Source of the DNA: Pseudochelatococcus lubricantis
Lineage (GTDB): Bacteria > Pseudomonadota > Alphaproteobacteria > Rhizobiales > Beijerinckiaceae
NCBI RefSeq assembly: GCF_011762225.1
Contig: NZ_JAASQI010000002.1
Coordinates: 496,001-560,000, forward strand
DNA length: 64,000 nucleotides
Reading direction: 5' to 3'
The notes beneath the pieces are model-generated. The model had not been told where the DNA came from and made no database searches. It was given only the letters and a program-made list of their open reading frames with translations. Shown piece after piece: positions 1 through 9,101 of the stretch. Position 1 is the stretch's first letter. Each line of letters opens with the position of its first letter. The position numbers were made by a program, and so were the translations under genes.

Positions 1-538
1 TCCGCCCCAGCACTTCGAGAATGCCGCGCATCAGCTGGTACTGGCGCTCGATCGGCTGGTAGGGATCGGTATTGGTGCCGATGGCGAGCGTGCGTGGTGT
101 GTAGCCGGGCCTCGACAGCTCCTTTTCGAGCAGGACTGCGGCATCGGGCTTGGCAAACAGCCGCGACTCGAAGTCGAGCCCGGGCGAAAGCCCGACATAG
201 GCATGGGTGGGGCGCGCGAAACAATAGACACAGCCGTGCTCGCAACCGCGATAGGGGTTGATCGAGCGGTCGAACGGAATGTCGGGCGAGGCGTTGCGCG
301 TGATGACGGTGCGCGCCTTGTCGACCAGCACCTCGGTCCTGAGCGGCGGCAGCTCGTCCGGCTCGCCCCAGCCGTCGTCCATCGCCTCGCGTTGCGCGGG
401 CTCGTACCGGCCAGTCGGATTCGATACCGCGCCGCGCCCGTGCTGCAGCCGCGGACCAGGCGGCAGAGGCTCGTCGCCCGGCGGAAGTGCGCCGCGCCGT
501 CCCTCTTCCACGATGCCGTCAGCTTCCAGGCAAGCCAT
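1..538 (-). CDS. PA0069-type radical SAM protein (partial, N-terminal 179 codons)
   Basis: The reading frame starts at an ATG at 538 and leaves the window at base 1, so only the N-terminal half is visible. Residues just before the middle read YRGCEHGCVYCFARP, the CxxxCxxC cluster-binding motif of radical SAM enzymes in the spacing typical of the PA0069/SPL-like family. The flanking phrases RSINPYRGCEHGC and FARPTHAYVGLSPGLDFES are characteristic of that family. The function of the family is not settled; it is related to spore photoproduct lyase-like enzymes. A TTG eight codons upstream is an alternative start. The gene points away from the polysaccharide genes and is separated from them by an AT-rich gap. 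Confidence 0.85.
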   Translation of the reverse strand, partial: MACLEADGIVEEGRRGALPPGDEPLPPGPRLQHGRGAVSNPTGRYEPAQREAMDDGWGEPDELPPLRTEVLVDKARTVITRNASPDIPFDRSINPYRGCEHGCVYCFARPTHAYVGLSPGLDFESRLFAKPDAAVLLEKELSRPGYTPRTLAIGTNTDPYQPIERQYQLMRGILEVLGR

Positions 539-947
539 TGTGCGCCCTGCGTTCTCGAACAAAGATAGCCCTTAAATAGAACATAAAATGAACTTTGTAA
601 AGGGGGGGTGAGGTGAGGGAGAGGTGCGTATCCGCTCGCAGTTCTCTCCGCACGACAGCCAAAAATAATAGAAGTTATATAATGCTATTTTACAATATAA
701 GTATCCCATGCGCTAAATTATAAAATCAATAAATAAAATTCATCAATATAATTTAATATGTGAAAACATTAAAATAATTTTATTTAAGTTAATTTCAGAA
801 TATATAGTTTATAAAAATATATGATAAATACGCAACTGACGATGTCTTGTCAGGTGAATAAAATGATGATACTCGATTTTTGCCATTTTTGATAGAACGT
901 ATAACATAGTTTCGCTGTATCATAATGTTGTTATCAGGAGAGAATCC
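539..947. other. AT-rich intergenic region
   Basis: About 400 bases without a convincing gene between divergently oriented genes. From roughly 560 to 947 the base composition is strikingly AT-rich compared with the GC-rich flanks, and this richness runs on for about 120 bases into the next coding region. TTGTCA at 847-852 followed 17 bases later by a weak TACTCG is a poor promoter candidate. AGGAGAG at 936-942 is a good ribosome binding site for the GTG at 948. No inverted repeat or RNA gene was recognised. Confidence 0.6.
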
Positions 948-3900
948 GTGTTAAAAAGAGGAGATTTGAATTCAATAAAGTTTATATGCGCCGATATACC
1001 ATTAAATTTAAAAAAATATCCAATTAAAGAATTATTATATGCGTTCAAAACGCTATCAGATACAAGGGACGACGTGAATCTGGTTCTCGCCGGGCGGCGC
1101 GATCCGGCGGAACCGTTTTCGGTCTGGAACTATCTCGATGAAAGCGGTCTCGTGGATCGCGTGCAATTCTTGCCCTACTACGAGCGATGCGATGCTTTTC
1201 CTGTAAAGAAGGAAGACTGCGATCTCTGGGTTGGCCGTGAGACACCGGCCTCACAGCTTTCCGCTGAGCGGCTTCTGGAGGCCGTTCAGGACGATCGCCG
1301 GCCGAGAGAGAAGGTTGCGTTGTTCGTGACCAGCTTTCATCCCCTCAAGTTTGAGGGAAATTCAGCCCTCATGCGTCAGTGGCTCGCATATCTGAAAGAG
1401 GCTGACTATCGTATTCACGTATTATACTATGGAATAGATAAGGAAACGATAGATGAGACTGTAAGAAGGCGCGCCGGCGGTGAGTATGATCTGTACAGGG
1501 AGATCGATGTCTCCACGCAGCTCGTAGGTGGCAACCGGAACGGCGTGAATGTGCACGTTGACGACTGGTGTGGGCGAGAGTTGCTCGACGGTGTTGCCGA
1601 TCTGGTGGCGTGCTTCGAGTACGATGTGGCGATCGTCAATTATCCGTTCATGTCAGCAGTATTCGATGTCATAGCTTCTTATACAAAGAAGATACTGCTG
1701 ACGCATGATAGTTTTGCCGATCGGAACAGGCGGCTTCTCGCCCAGGGGTACCCCGAAGCGAGTTGGGTCAGCCTTGACCATCGGGGCGAGCGGGCCGCGT
1801 GCGAAAGGGCCGACGTCGTCGTTGCGCTGCAGGAAGATGAGGCCGATCACTTCAGAGGGCTTGCCGGCGAACGCGCGGACGTCGTGACCGTGGGGCCGAT
1901 ACCGACGGCGATTTCGTTCAAGGCGCCGCCGCCTGCCGCGAAACTGCGGGTCGGGTACATCGGATCGGGCAATTACGTCAACGAACACAACCTTATCGCC
2001 TATCTTGAGGCCTGGCGCGAGAGCCCCCTTTTGCAGGAAGGGGCCGAACTGCTTATCGGAGGAGGCGTGTCGCTGTCGCTTGCGTATTACGCGCCGGCGG
2101 AGTTGCTCGCCGCCACCCGGCCCCGGATGCTAGGCAGGATGGATCACGTCGCTCGGCTGTTCGAGATGTGCGATGTGGTCATCAATCCTGAGCGCGGCGG
2201 GACAGGCATCAAGATCAAGACGCTGGAAGCTATGGCGCATGGCTGCGCGGTCATGACAACCGTGGCCGGCGGCACCGGCATCGGCAGCGCGAGCCGGTTC
2301 CACTCCGCTGCGGAGGTGCGCGATCTTGCAAGGCTGACAGAAGACCTTGTCGTCGATCGCGGGCTTCTGGACACCGTGCGGCAGGATACCGCCATTGCTT
2401 ATGAAGCCTATGTAGAGCGCCATCATTCAGCCATGCAGGATCTGCTGGGGCCGATAGACGGCCGTCGCCGGCGTCCGCTCGTCCGCCAACGGTGCAGCCC
2501 GGTGCCGAGACTTGTCGTACCGCCCTATGTCAAGGCAACCGCGACGGGCTATCAACTGGACGAGTTCAGGAAATTCTTAGACCGCATCGATGTGCGCGGG
2601 AAGCGCGTCCTTGAGATCGGCTGCGATTTCCACCTTGCCACGGCCCGCCTTTTCGCGGCCAATGGCGCCGATTCCGTCGTGGCGACGACCATCGGCGACT
2701 GGCGTAGCGATGAGCCGCTACCCGCCAATGTCAAGTTCGTCGTCAGCGACGTCGCCGACGTGGATTTGCCCGAACAGGGTTTCGATATTGTCTATGGCAT
2801 TGCAATTCTTGAGCATATTCCGGATATGGCGCGCGTGGCCCGTGCCGTCAGGCGCGCGTTGCGTCCGGGGGGAATTGCCTACCTGCAAGGTTGCCCGTTC
2901 TGGACGGGCAACCTTGGGCATCATATCTGGGTAGACCGGAGGCAGGTCGCGGCCGCAGGGGGAGTGCCGTTGGCGCTTGGTGAGAATGGTTCGGAAGTTA
3001 TCTACAGCTTCGCCGACCCTGATCGGAATCCGATACCGGACTGGGCTCACTTGAACCATACGCCGTCGGAACTCAAGGAACTGCTTGTCGCGAAAGGAAC
3101 GCCTTCCGCGCACGCGGAAGCCATCGTCCGTTGGGTCTATAATAAGAATGGACAGTATACAGGTTCATGTTCGAATTTCAGGATGCCGAGCGAAATTCTA
3201 GCGGCGCTGAGAGCTGAATTCGCCGTCGAGTTTAAGGCGATCACTTCCGAAAATACGGTAGATGCGGAATTCAAAAAGGCTCTTGAGCATCATTCCGAGT
3301 TCGATTTGCAGACGTTGGGGCTTGAGGTCTGGCTGTCTGATTCCTCTGCCAATCTGCCCTCTGCCTACGACGACGTACCGACGGTGTCGGTCGTCATTCC
3401 GGTCTACAACGTCGAAGAGTACCTTGAGGATTGTCTGCAGAGCGTCCTGACGCAGGATATGCAGGACATCGAAGTCTTGCTTGTCGACGACGCATCTCCG
3501 GACGGGTCGCGCGCTGTTGCGGAGCGCATTGCGGCGAATGACCCGCGTGTGCAGATACTCACGCATGCGGAGAACCGCGGCCTGGGACCGGCACGGAATA
3601 CCGGGGCGCGGCGCGCCCGGGGAACCTATGTGTTCTTTCTCGACTCAGACGACAGGCTGGCCCGGCCCGATGCCTTACGCACTTTGGTCGCAGATGCGGA
3701 AATAGGCGGTCATCGCGTGGTTGTCGGCAGTTGCGAGCGGCTGCTGCCGGACGGTTCTACCGCCGAGTACGACCGCATGCACGATCGCCAGCGCCACGGC
3801 GCCCCCGGCAGCGTGCTTCGCGGCATGGATGCCTTCGTCGGGGCAATCGGCCTGCCGGACGCCGCCTATATACCGATGCGGGCCTGGGGCACGCTGGTCG

Positions 3901-5429
3901 AGCGCGCCTATTATATTGAACTGAACCTCGATTATCCTCCAGGTGAACATGAGGACATGGCGCACACGCCATTCCTGTACCTCAGATCCGACGGTGTCTT
4001 CTACGAGCCCGCCGTCGTGGTCCAGTATCGGCTGCGGCCGGGGAGCCTGTCCACCACGGGGTGGTCGCCCGCAAAAGTCCGTCGATATGCGTATCTGTGG
4101 CGCGAGACCGTGGCCCGGCTCAAAATGTTCAGCGTGCAGGAGCAGGTGGGCAACTTCGCCGCTCTACATGCTTGGCACCTGATATGGAAAATCGAAACGG
4201 ATGGTATCTCGCCCGATGGAATGGCTGACTATGTTGCCGTCCTGAAAGAGATATTGCGTGATGCCGTAACCGCAACCAGTCAGAACATGGTCTCCAACCT
4301 GCTCGACATGATCCGGCGGTCGGCGCTCGGGCGTGACGGGGAGTTCAGCCGGGCACTCATTTCCCAATTCCCGGTCCGGTTCCTCATTGAGTACCACAGC
4401 GCCAAGCTTGGCCTTGAAAGTGCCGTTGTCCACGTGGAGAGGCCCACGCCGCCGAAGCTGCTTCCGCCGCGTAGCGGGAGAGACGCCGCGCTCGCCGTCA
4501 ACGAGGCACAGGTGGCGGAGATATTTGCGGAATACGAGGACGGTGCGACCGAGAAGCTCAAATCCTTCCCGGCCATGCTGACATATGGCGATCGGGCGCT
4601 GTACTTTCACGCCGGCAAACACTTCCGTTTCCGGGGGGCCATCGTCGATGGCGGCTGCTTCGTCGGGGGAACCACCACGGCTCTTATCGAGGGGCTTCGC
4701 AACAACCCTCAGTTCGCGGACAGGACGGTTGGCGCCGCCCCGATCCGCGTCTACGACCTGTTCGAGATCGACGACGACTACATTCTGCAGCATCTGCGTT
4801 CGAACTATCCGAACCATGACTTTGCCGGAGAAACCAGTTTTCTCCCGATCTTCAAGGAAAATCTGAAGGGATATGCCCATCTACTCGATGTGAGGGCCGG
4901 CGATGTCACGAAGATAGGTTATCCGGATGACTGTGAAATCGAAGTGTTCGGAGTCGATTTCTGCAAGGCGCCGTCAATCACAGACTTCGCCGTCCGGGAG
5001 TTCTTTCCGAATATCATGGCCGGCGGCCTGGTCATTCAGCAGGACTTCATCCACGAATATCATCCGCATATCCACATCTCGATGATGCGGCTGCAGGATC
5101 ATTTCGAGAAGGTGGTCGAGTTGAAATGGGGCGGCAGCGTCGCTTTCCGGTGCTTGAAACCGGTTACATCGCGGGTGGTCACGGAACGCTTCGGGCATGA
5201 TCTGTCGTGGTATCGGGATGTCAACGAGAACGTCCGCCTGCTTCGGCAACTTATTGATACTTCGCTATACGATGAAAATCGGTGGAGTCTGATATTGACG
5301 CTTGGCATTTACTACCACTCCGCAGGTCGCATGGCCGAGGCGCGCGCCGCTTACAGGGAGGCCAGGGCGAAGCATCCCCTGCTTGAGCCCAATGCACTGA
5401 CCCGACAGATGATCGGAGGCGAGGAATGA
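948..5429 (+). CDS. Multidomain glycosyltransferase/methyltransferase (GT4 - MTase - GT2 - TylF-like MTase)
   Basis: A 1493-residue cytoplasmic protein, probably for surface polysaccharide assembly. Residues about 1-75 resemble the C-terminal half of a GT-B fold (NLVLAGRR, GLVDRVQFLPYY) and look like a leftover fragment. Residues about 110-500 form a complete GT4-like unit with VGYIGSGNYVNEHNL near 333 and NPERGGTGIKIKTLEAMAHG near 413. Residues about 535-700 are a class I SAM methyltransferase (VLEIGCDFHLA near 553, FDIVYGIAILEH near 612). Residues about 810-1100 are a GT2 domain (VSVVIPVYNVEEYLEDCL, then FFLDSDDR as the DxD motif). Residues about 1200-1420 resemble TylF/macrocin O-methyltransferases (IVDGGCFVGGTTTALIEGL). 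The C-terminus is one TPR-like helix pair. The GTG start is supported by AGGAGAG six bases upstream. The first 40 codons are AT-rich, unlike the rest. It overlaps the next gene by 4 bases. Confidence 0.85.
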   Translation: MLKRGDLNSIKFICADIPLNLKKYPIKELLYAFKTLSDTRDDVNLVLAGRRDPAEPFSVWNYLDESGLVDRVQFLPYYERCDAFPVKKEDCDLWVGRETPASQLSAERLLEAVQDDRRPREKVALFVTSFHPLKFEGNSALMRQWLAYLKEADYRIHVLYYGIDKETIDETVRRRAGGEYDLYREIDVSTQLVGGNRNGVNVHVDDWCGRELLDGVADLVACFEYDVAIVNYPFMSAVFDVIASYTKKILLTHDSFADRNRRLLAQGYPEASWVSLDHRGERAACERADVVVALQEDEADHFRGLAGERADVVTVGPIPTAISFKAPPPAAKLRVGYIGSGNYVNEHNLIAYLEAWRESPLLQEGAELLIGGGVSLSLAYYAPAELLAATRPRMLGRMDHVARLFEMCDVVINPERGGTGIKIKTLEAMAHGCAVMTTVAGGTGIGSASRFHSAAEVRDLARLTEDLVVDRGLLDTVRQDTAIAYEAYVERHHSAMQDLLGPIDGRRRRPLVRQRCSPVPRLVVPPYVKATATGYQLDEFRKFLDRIDVRGKRVLEIGCDFHLATARLFAANGADSVVATTIGDWRSDEPLPANVKFVVSDVADVDLPEQGFDIVYGIAILEHIPDMARVARAVRRALRPGGIAYLQGCPFWTGNLGHHIWVDRRQVAAAGGVPLALGENGSEVIYSFADPDRNPIPDWAHLNHTPSELKELLVAKGTPSAHAEAIVRWVYNKNGQYTGSCSNFRMPSEILAALRAEFAVEFKAITSENTVDAEFKKALEHHSEFDLQTLGLEVWLSDSSANLPSAYDDVPTVSVVIPVYNVEEYLEDCLQSVLTQDMQDIEVLLVDDASPDGSRAVAERIAANDPRVQILTHAENRGLGPARNTGARRARGTYVFFLDSDDRLARPDALRTLVADAEIGGHRVVVGSCERLLPDGSTAEYDRMHDRQRHGAPGSVLRGMDAFVGAIGLPDAAYIPMRAWGTLVERAYYIELNLDYPPGEHEDMAHTPFLYLRSDGVFYEPAVVVQYRLRPGSLSTTGWSPAKVRRYAYLWRETVARLKMFSVQEQVGNFAALHAWHLIWKIETDGISPDGMADYVAVLKEILRDAVTATSQNMVSNLLDMIRRSALGRDGEFSRALISQFPVRFLIEYHSAKLGLESAVVHVERPTPPKLLPPRSGRDAALAVNEAQVAEIFAEYEDGATEKLKSFPAMLTYGDRALYFHAGKHFRFRGAIVDGGCFVGGTTTALIEGLRNNPQFADRTVGAAPIRVYDLFEIDDDYILQHLRSNYPNHDFAGETSFLPIFKENLKGYAHLLDVRAGDVTKIGYPDDCEIEVFGVDFCKAPSITDFAVREFFPNIMAGGLVIQQDFIHEYHPHIHISMMRLQDHFEKVVELKWGGSVAFRCLKPVTSRVVTERFGHDLSWYRDVNENVRLLRQLIDTSLYDENRWSLILTLGIYYHSAGRMAEARAAYREARAKHPLLEPNALTRQMIGGEE

Positions 5430-7060
5430 CCATGAACCAGCAATTGCTCGCCGAACGAGTCGTCGCAGAATTGGGTGTCATTCCCGAGACGCCGGCCCAT
5501 GGGCGCTATCTGCCTCTGGAGCGGGCGTATGAGATCGTGGATGAAACGATCGAGCACTTGCGACGCACGGGTGGCGCGCTTGAATACACGTACGTGCTGG
5601 GCCATCGTCGCCGTCTGGCGGCGTCGCTGACGATGATCCCCATGGCCGAGAAGGACGATGCCACCTGCCTGGACGTCGGCTGTTTCGGATACATGGCCTA
5701 CTGGGCATGGCGATATCTCGGTTACGCGCACGTCGAGGGGATCGAGCTTCAGCCGGACGATCCCCGGCCGATCGTGACCAGAACGGTCGAGATGGAGGGA
5801 ACCCGGCTCGATATCCGGATTCACAACTTCGATCTCGGTCAACAGGACTGGCCGATCGAGGAACGGTTCGACACGATCCTGTTCTTTGAGACGCTTGAGC
5901 ACGTCGATAAAGATCACAGCGGAGTCATGTTGAACATCACAGAGCGGATGGGCGCTGAAGCCACGCTGGTGATGTCGGTTCCCAATTCTGTGTCCTACAA
6001 GACTCTCAAGGAGTTCATGAGCGGCGCTCCGCCGTGGACCTACTGGTTCTTCAGTCCCGATCTCAAGCATGAACCCCGCCATTGCTTTGAATACACACCG
6101 ATTTTCTTCAAGATCCTACTGCGTTCGGCGGGGCTCGAGGAAACGGCGTTCCGAACGCTGTGCGCCTATGCCGAACCTGAAGCCCTGAGGGACGTTTTCG
6201 AGATCGGCGAGGCGCTCTCTATCGAACCCCGGTTCTTCGGGGAAACCATGATTGCGCAGGCGCGCAAGGTTTCCGAGAGTCCGCTGTTCCGCTATCCGGA
6301 CTGCATTTACGACGGGGACCGCTACTACCGCACGACGGCCCCGCTGTTGCAGGATGTCTTCTGCAAGGCGCGGGATCGCTTCTTCCGGGAGCATTACGGT
6401 GCCGGAGAGCGGCTGAGGGCGATCGAGGAGGAATTGCGGAGCCAGGTGACCGCCGCCGAAGACAGGGCCTGCGCGCTGGAAATGACACTGCGGGAGGCCG
6501 CCGCGAGAAACGACGAGGCACATGACAGGCATCTCGCGCGTGAGGAAGAGTCGCGCGTCGCCCTGCGTGCGTTGGAGACGGAGCTGGAGGAGGTCACGGC
6601 CAGAGGCGACGAAGCGCTTTTTCTGTGCGACAGGTATCTCGCGCAGGAGGAGGAGCTGCGTAACGGATTGAGCGCCGCCGAGGAGGGGGCCCGCGCCGCC
6701 GGGGACAGGGTCAGTGCGCTGGAGAGGGCGGAGCAGGAGCTGCGGGACGGGTTGACGGCGGCTGAGGACAAAATCCGCGGGCTGGAAAGGGAACTGCAGG
6801 AGGCGGCCGCCAGAAGCGACGGGGCGCGTCAAGGGTATCGCGCCCGCGAGGAAGAATTGCGACGTCGCGAGGAGGAGGTGCGGAAGAAATTGCATGTTGC
6901 CGAAACGCATTATGACGCAATCGCCCGCAGTTCCTTCTGGCGGGTGACGGCGCCTGCCCGTCGGCTTGCGAACCGCTTTCCGCGGCTCAGGTCGCACCTG
7001 AAGGCGATCCTGCTTCCACCCGCCCGTGTCTGTCGCGCCGTGGTCCGCCGCCTGGTCTGA
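5426..7060 (+). CDS. Class I SAM methyltransferase with long coiled-coil tail
   Basis: A 544-residue protein translationally coupled to the upstream glycosyltransferase through an ATGA overlap. Residues about 75-200 contain a Rossmann methyltransferase: CLDVGCFGYMAYWAW near 80 (SAM-binding glycine loop) and FDTILFFETLEHVDKDH near 150. Residues about 325-495 are an uninterrupted acidic/basic coiled coil rich in AEE, LR and LER heptads, containing three imperfect copies of a unit ending ...R-LAREEE. The last 45 residues (IARSSFWRVTAPARRLANRF) match the short basic tail seen in many polysaccharide-linked glycosyltransferases and methyltransferases. The likely role is terminal methylation or chain-length control of a surface glycan, with the coiled coil acting as a ruler or scaffold. 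That role is inferred from context. Confidence 0.8.
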   Translation: MTMNQQLLAERVVAELGVIPETPAHGRYLPLERAYEIVDETIEHLRRTGGALEYTYVLGHRRRLAASLTMIPMAEKDDATCLDVGCFGYMAYWAWRYLGYAHVEGIELQPDDPRPIVTRTVEMEGTRLDIRIHNFDLGQQDWPIEERFDTILFFETLEHVDKDHSGVMLNITERMGAEATLVMSVPNSVSYKTLKEFMSGAPPWTYWFFSPDLKHEPRHCFEYTPIFFKILLRSAGLEETAFRTLCAYAEPEALRDVFEIGEALSIEPRFFGETMIAQARKVSESPLFRYPDCIYDGDRYYRTTAPLLQDVFCKARDRFFREHYGAGERLRAIEEELRSQVTAAEDRACALEMTLREAAARNDEAHDRHLAREEESRVALRALETELEEVTARGDEALFLCDRYLAQEEELRNGLSAAEEGARAAGDRVSALERAEQELRDGLTAAEDKIRGLERELQEAAARSDGARQGYRAREEELRRREEEVRKKLHVAETHYDAIARSSFWRVTAPARRLANRFPRLRSHLKAILLPPARVCRAVVRRLV

Positions 7061-7316
7061 CATTTCCGCTTTCCGCTGCCGATGACGGAGACATGGACTT
7101 CGAGACGTCGATACATGAGTTCCGTTTTCTCGAAGCTCAAAAAACCGGCTTTCCGGACGAGCGTCCGGATGCGATCGTGCGGCGGGTTCTCTGGTCCGAA
7201 GGGATATCGCCGTGCGTGCCTTCGCCGCATGGGCGCGCGACAGGATAGGAATGCCATGAACGGCTGATAAGTTCGTGTCATTGACATGAGGATCGCGCGA
7301 TTCCGGGGGGCTGGAG
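7061..7316. other. Intergenic region, possible 51-codon ORF
   Basis: About 255 bases between the polysaccharide genes and the kinase. A frame at 7093-7248 on the plus strand could encode 51 residues beginning MDFETSIHEFRFLEAQKTGF and a plus-strand frame at 7082-7267 another 61. Neither has a clear ribosome binding site or a recognisable family, so no gene is claimed. Confidence 0.3.
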
Positions 7317-8996
7317 ATGAACGAGCGGCGGGAGTTCGGGGTGAAGGCCGTGGCGCGGGCAGATGCCGGACGGGAGGGGGAACAGGAGGATGTCTTCGCC
7401 TTCCTCGCGCGCCCGGAAAGTTATGCCCGTGCGGGGAAAGCTGCCGTAGAGGCGGTTCGGCGTATCGATACGCACGGCGCCGTGGTCTTTCTGGCCGGCG
7501 ATGAGGTTTACAAGGTCAAGCGCGCCGTCCGATATTCCTTTATGGATTTCTCGACGCTCGAGAGGCGGCACGCGGTCTGCGAGGCGGAAATCGTGGCCAA
7601 CCGCGCCAATGCGCCGGCGCTCTATCTCGGCGTGGCGCCGATCCTGCGCACGCCGTCGGGGCTCGCGCTCGGTGCCGACCGGCAGCCTGCGGCCGAGCCG
7701 CCGATGGTCGGGCCCCCTGGCGCCAAGCCGCCGCCCGAAGGAGAGGTCGTCGAATGGGCGGTGCACATGCGCCGGTTCGACGAGAACGCGACACTCGACA
7801 GGCTCGCCGAACGCGGCGCGTTGCCGAAGGACATGACGGCACGCCTTGCGGATATGGTGGTGCATGCGCATGCGGCGGCGCCGGTGGCCGTCGAGCCGGC
7901 GTCCGCCATCCGCAACCTCGGCACCTACATCGCCCGCAACGCGGAGGGGCTCGCCAGCCGGCCGGACCTGTTCCCGCCGGAGCAGGTGAAGGCGGTGAAG
8001 GCCGCGAGCCTTGCCGCCCTCGATGCGCAGCGCGGCCTGCTGCTGTCGCGCGCCGAAGCGGGTTTCGTGCGCCGCTGCCATGGCGACATGCACCTGCGCA
8101 ACATCGCGCTCATCGATGACGCGCCGGTGTTGTTCGACGCCATCGAGTTCGACGAAAGCATCGCAACCGTCGACATCCTGTACGATCTCGCCTTCCTGCT
8201 CATGGATCTGTGGGATCGCGATCTTCACGGTATCGCCAACGGCGTGATGAACCGCTATCTGTGGGCGCGGGCGGAGGACGCGGATATCGCGGGGCTTGCG
8301 GCGCTGCCGCTGCTGCTGAGCATCCGCGCCGGGGTGCGCGCCATGGTGACGGCAGCCGCCCTGCCGCACCTCGCGGGCGAGGCTCTGGCAACGGCGGAGG
8401 GGGAGGCGCAGGCCTATCTCGCGCTTGCCGGCTCCTTCATCGCGCCCGTCCCGGCGCGGCTTCTTGCAATCGGCGGCCTGTCGGGCACGGGCAAGAGCAC
8501 GCTCGCCGCCCTGCTGGCGCCGGGCTTCGGCCGTCCGGTCGGCGCGGTGCATCTGCGCAGCGACATCGAGCGCAAGAACCTGCTCGGCACGGCCGAGACG
8601 CAGCATCTGCCGCCGGAAGCCTACACGTCTGAGGTCACCGCGCGGACCTACGCGCGGTTGCGCCATCTCGCGGCACTGGCGCTCAGCGCGGGGCAGAGCG
8701 TCGTGGTTGATGCCGTGCATGCGAAGCCGGCGGAGCGGGCGGCCATCGGAGAGGTTGCGGCGCACGCCGGCGTGCCTTTCGACGGCCTGTGGCTGGAGGC
8801 GCCGCTGCCGGTACTGGAAGCGCGCGTCGAGGCACGCACCGGCGATGCGTCGGATGCCGACGTCGGCGTGGTCCGTGCGCAATCCGCCTATGATGTCGGT
8901 GCGATCGACTGGCAGCGGCTGCAGACGGGCGGTGGACCGGAAGAGGTCGCCGCTGCGGCCCGAGCGCTGCTGGATTGCGGCGCGGTCAAAACATGA
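7317..8996 (+). CDS. Bifunctional aminoglycoside phosphotransferase-like / P-loop kinase
   Basis: A 559-residue protein of the two-domain family annotated as bifunctional aminoglycoside phosphotransferase/ATP-binding protein (COG2187 plus COG0645). The N-terminal part (about 30-350) is a protein-kinase-like phosphotransferase, with FMDFSTLERR near 80 and the catalytic loop RCHGDMHLRN near 252-261 followed by LFDAIEFDE. The C-terminal part (about 380-555) is a P-loop kinase with Walker A GLSGTGKST at about 386-394. The true substrate of this family is unknown, and antibiotic resistance should not be assumed. It lies upstream of and parallel to the PhoU-like and dikinase-like genes with a 100-base gap, so it may belong to the same phosphate-handling group. 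Confidence 0.85.
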   Translation: MNERREFGVKAVARADAGREGEQEDVFAFLARPESYARAGKAAVEAVRRIDTHGAVVFLAGDEVYKVKRAVRYSFMDFSTLERRHAVCEAEIVANRANAPALYLGVAPILRTPSGLALGADRQPAAEPPMVGPPGAKPPPEGEVVEWAVHMRRFDENATLDRLAERGALPKDMTARLADMVVHAHAAAPVAVEPASAIRNLGTYIARNAEGLASRPDLFPPEQVKAVKAASLAALDAQRGLLLSRAEAGFVRRCHGDMHLRNIALIDDAPVLFDAIEFDESIATVDILYDLAFLLMDLWDRDLHGIANGVMNRYLWARAEDADIAGLAALPLLLSIRAGVRAMVTAAALPHLAGEALATAEGEAQAYLALAGSFIAPVPARLLAIGGLSGTGKSTLAALLAPGFGRPVGAVHLRSDIERKNLLGTAETQHLPPEAYTSEVTARTYARLRHLAALALSAGQSVVVDAVHAKPAERAAIGEVAAHAGVPFDGLWLEAPLPVLEARVEARTGDASDADVGVVRAQSAYDVGAIDWQRLQTGGGPEEVAAAARALLDCGAVKT

Positions 8997-9101
8997 GGAG
9001 TGGCGGGAGCCGTTTTTTATGACACTTTTGCGAATGATTTCCGGCAACGCGAATGTCATCGGAATCGGATAAGGGTGCCCGTTCTGCAGGAGGTGTGCAT
9101 C

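Noticed and set aside
7082-7267. Small plus-strand ORFs in the gap before the kinase gene
   Set aside because: No ribosome site and no recognisable family; a competing frame at 7093-7248 is equally open.
7317-8996. Aminoglycoside resistance gene
   Set aside because: The two-domain family is widespread in susceptible bacteria and its substrate is unknown.
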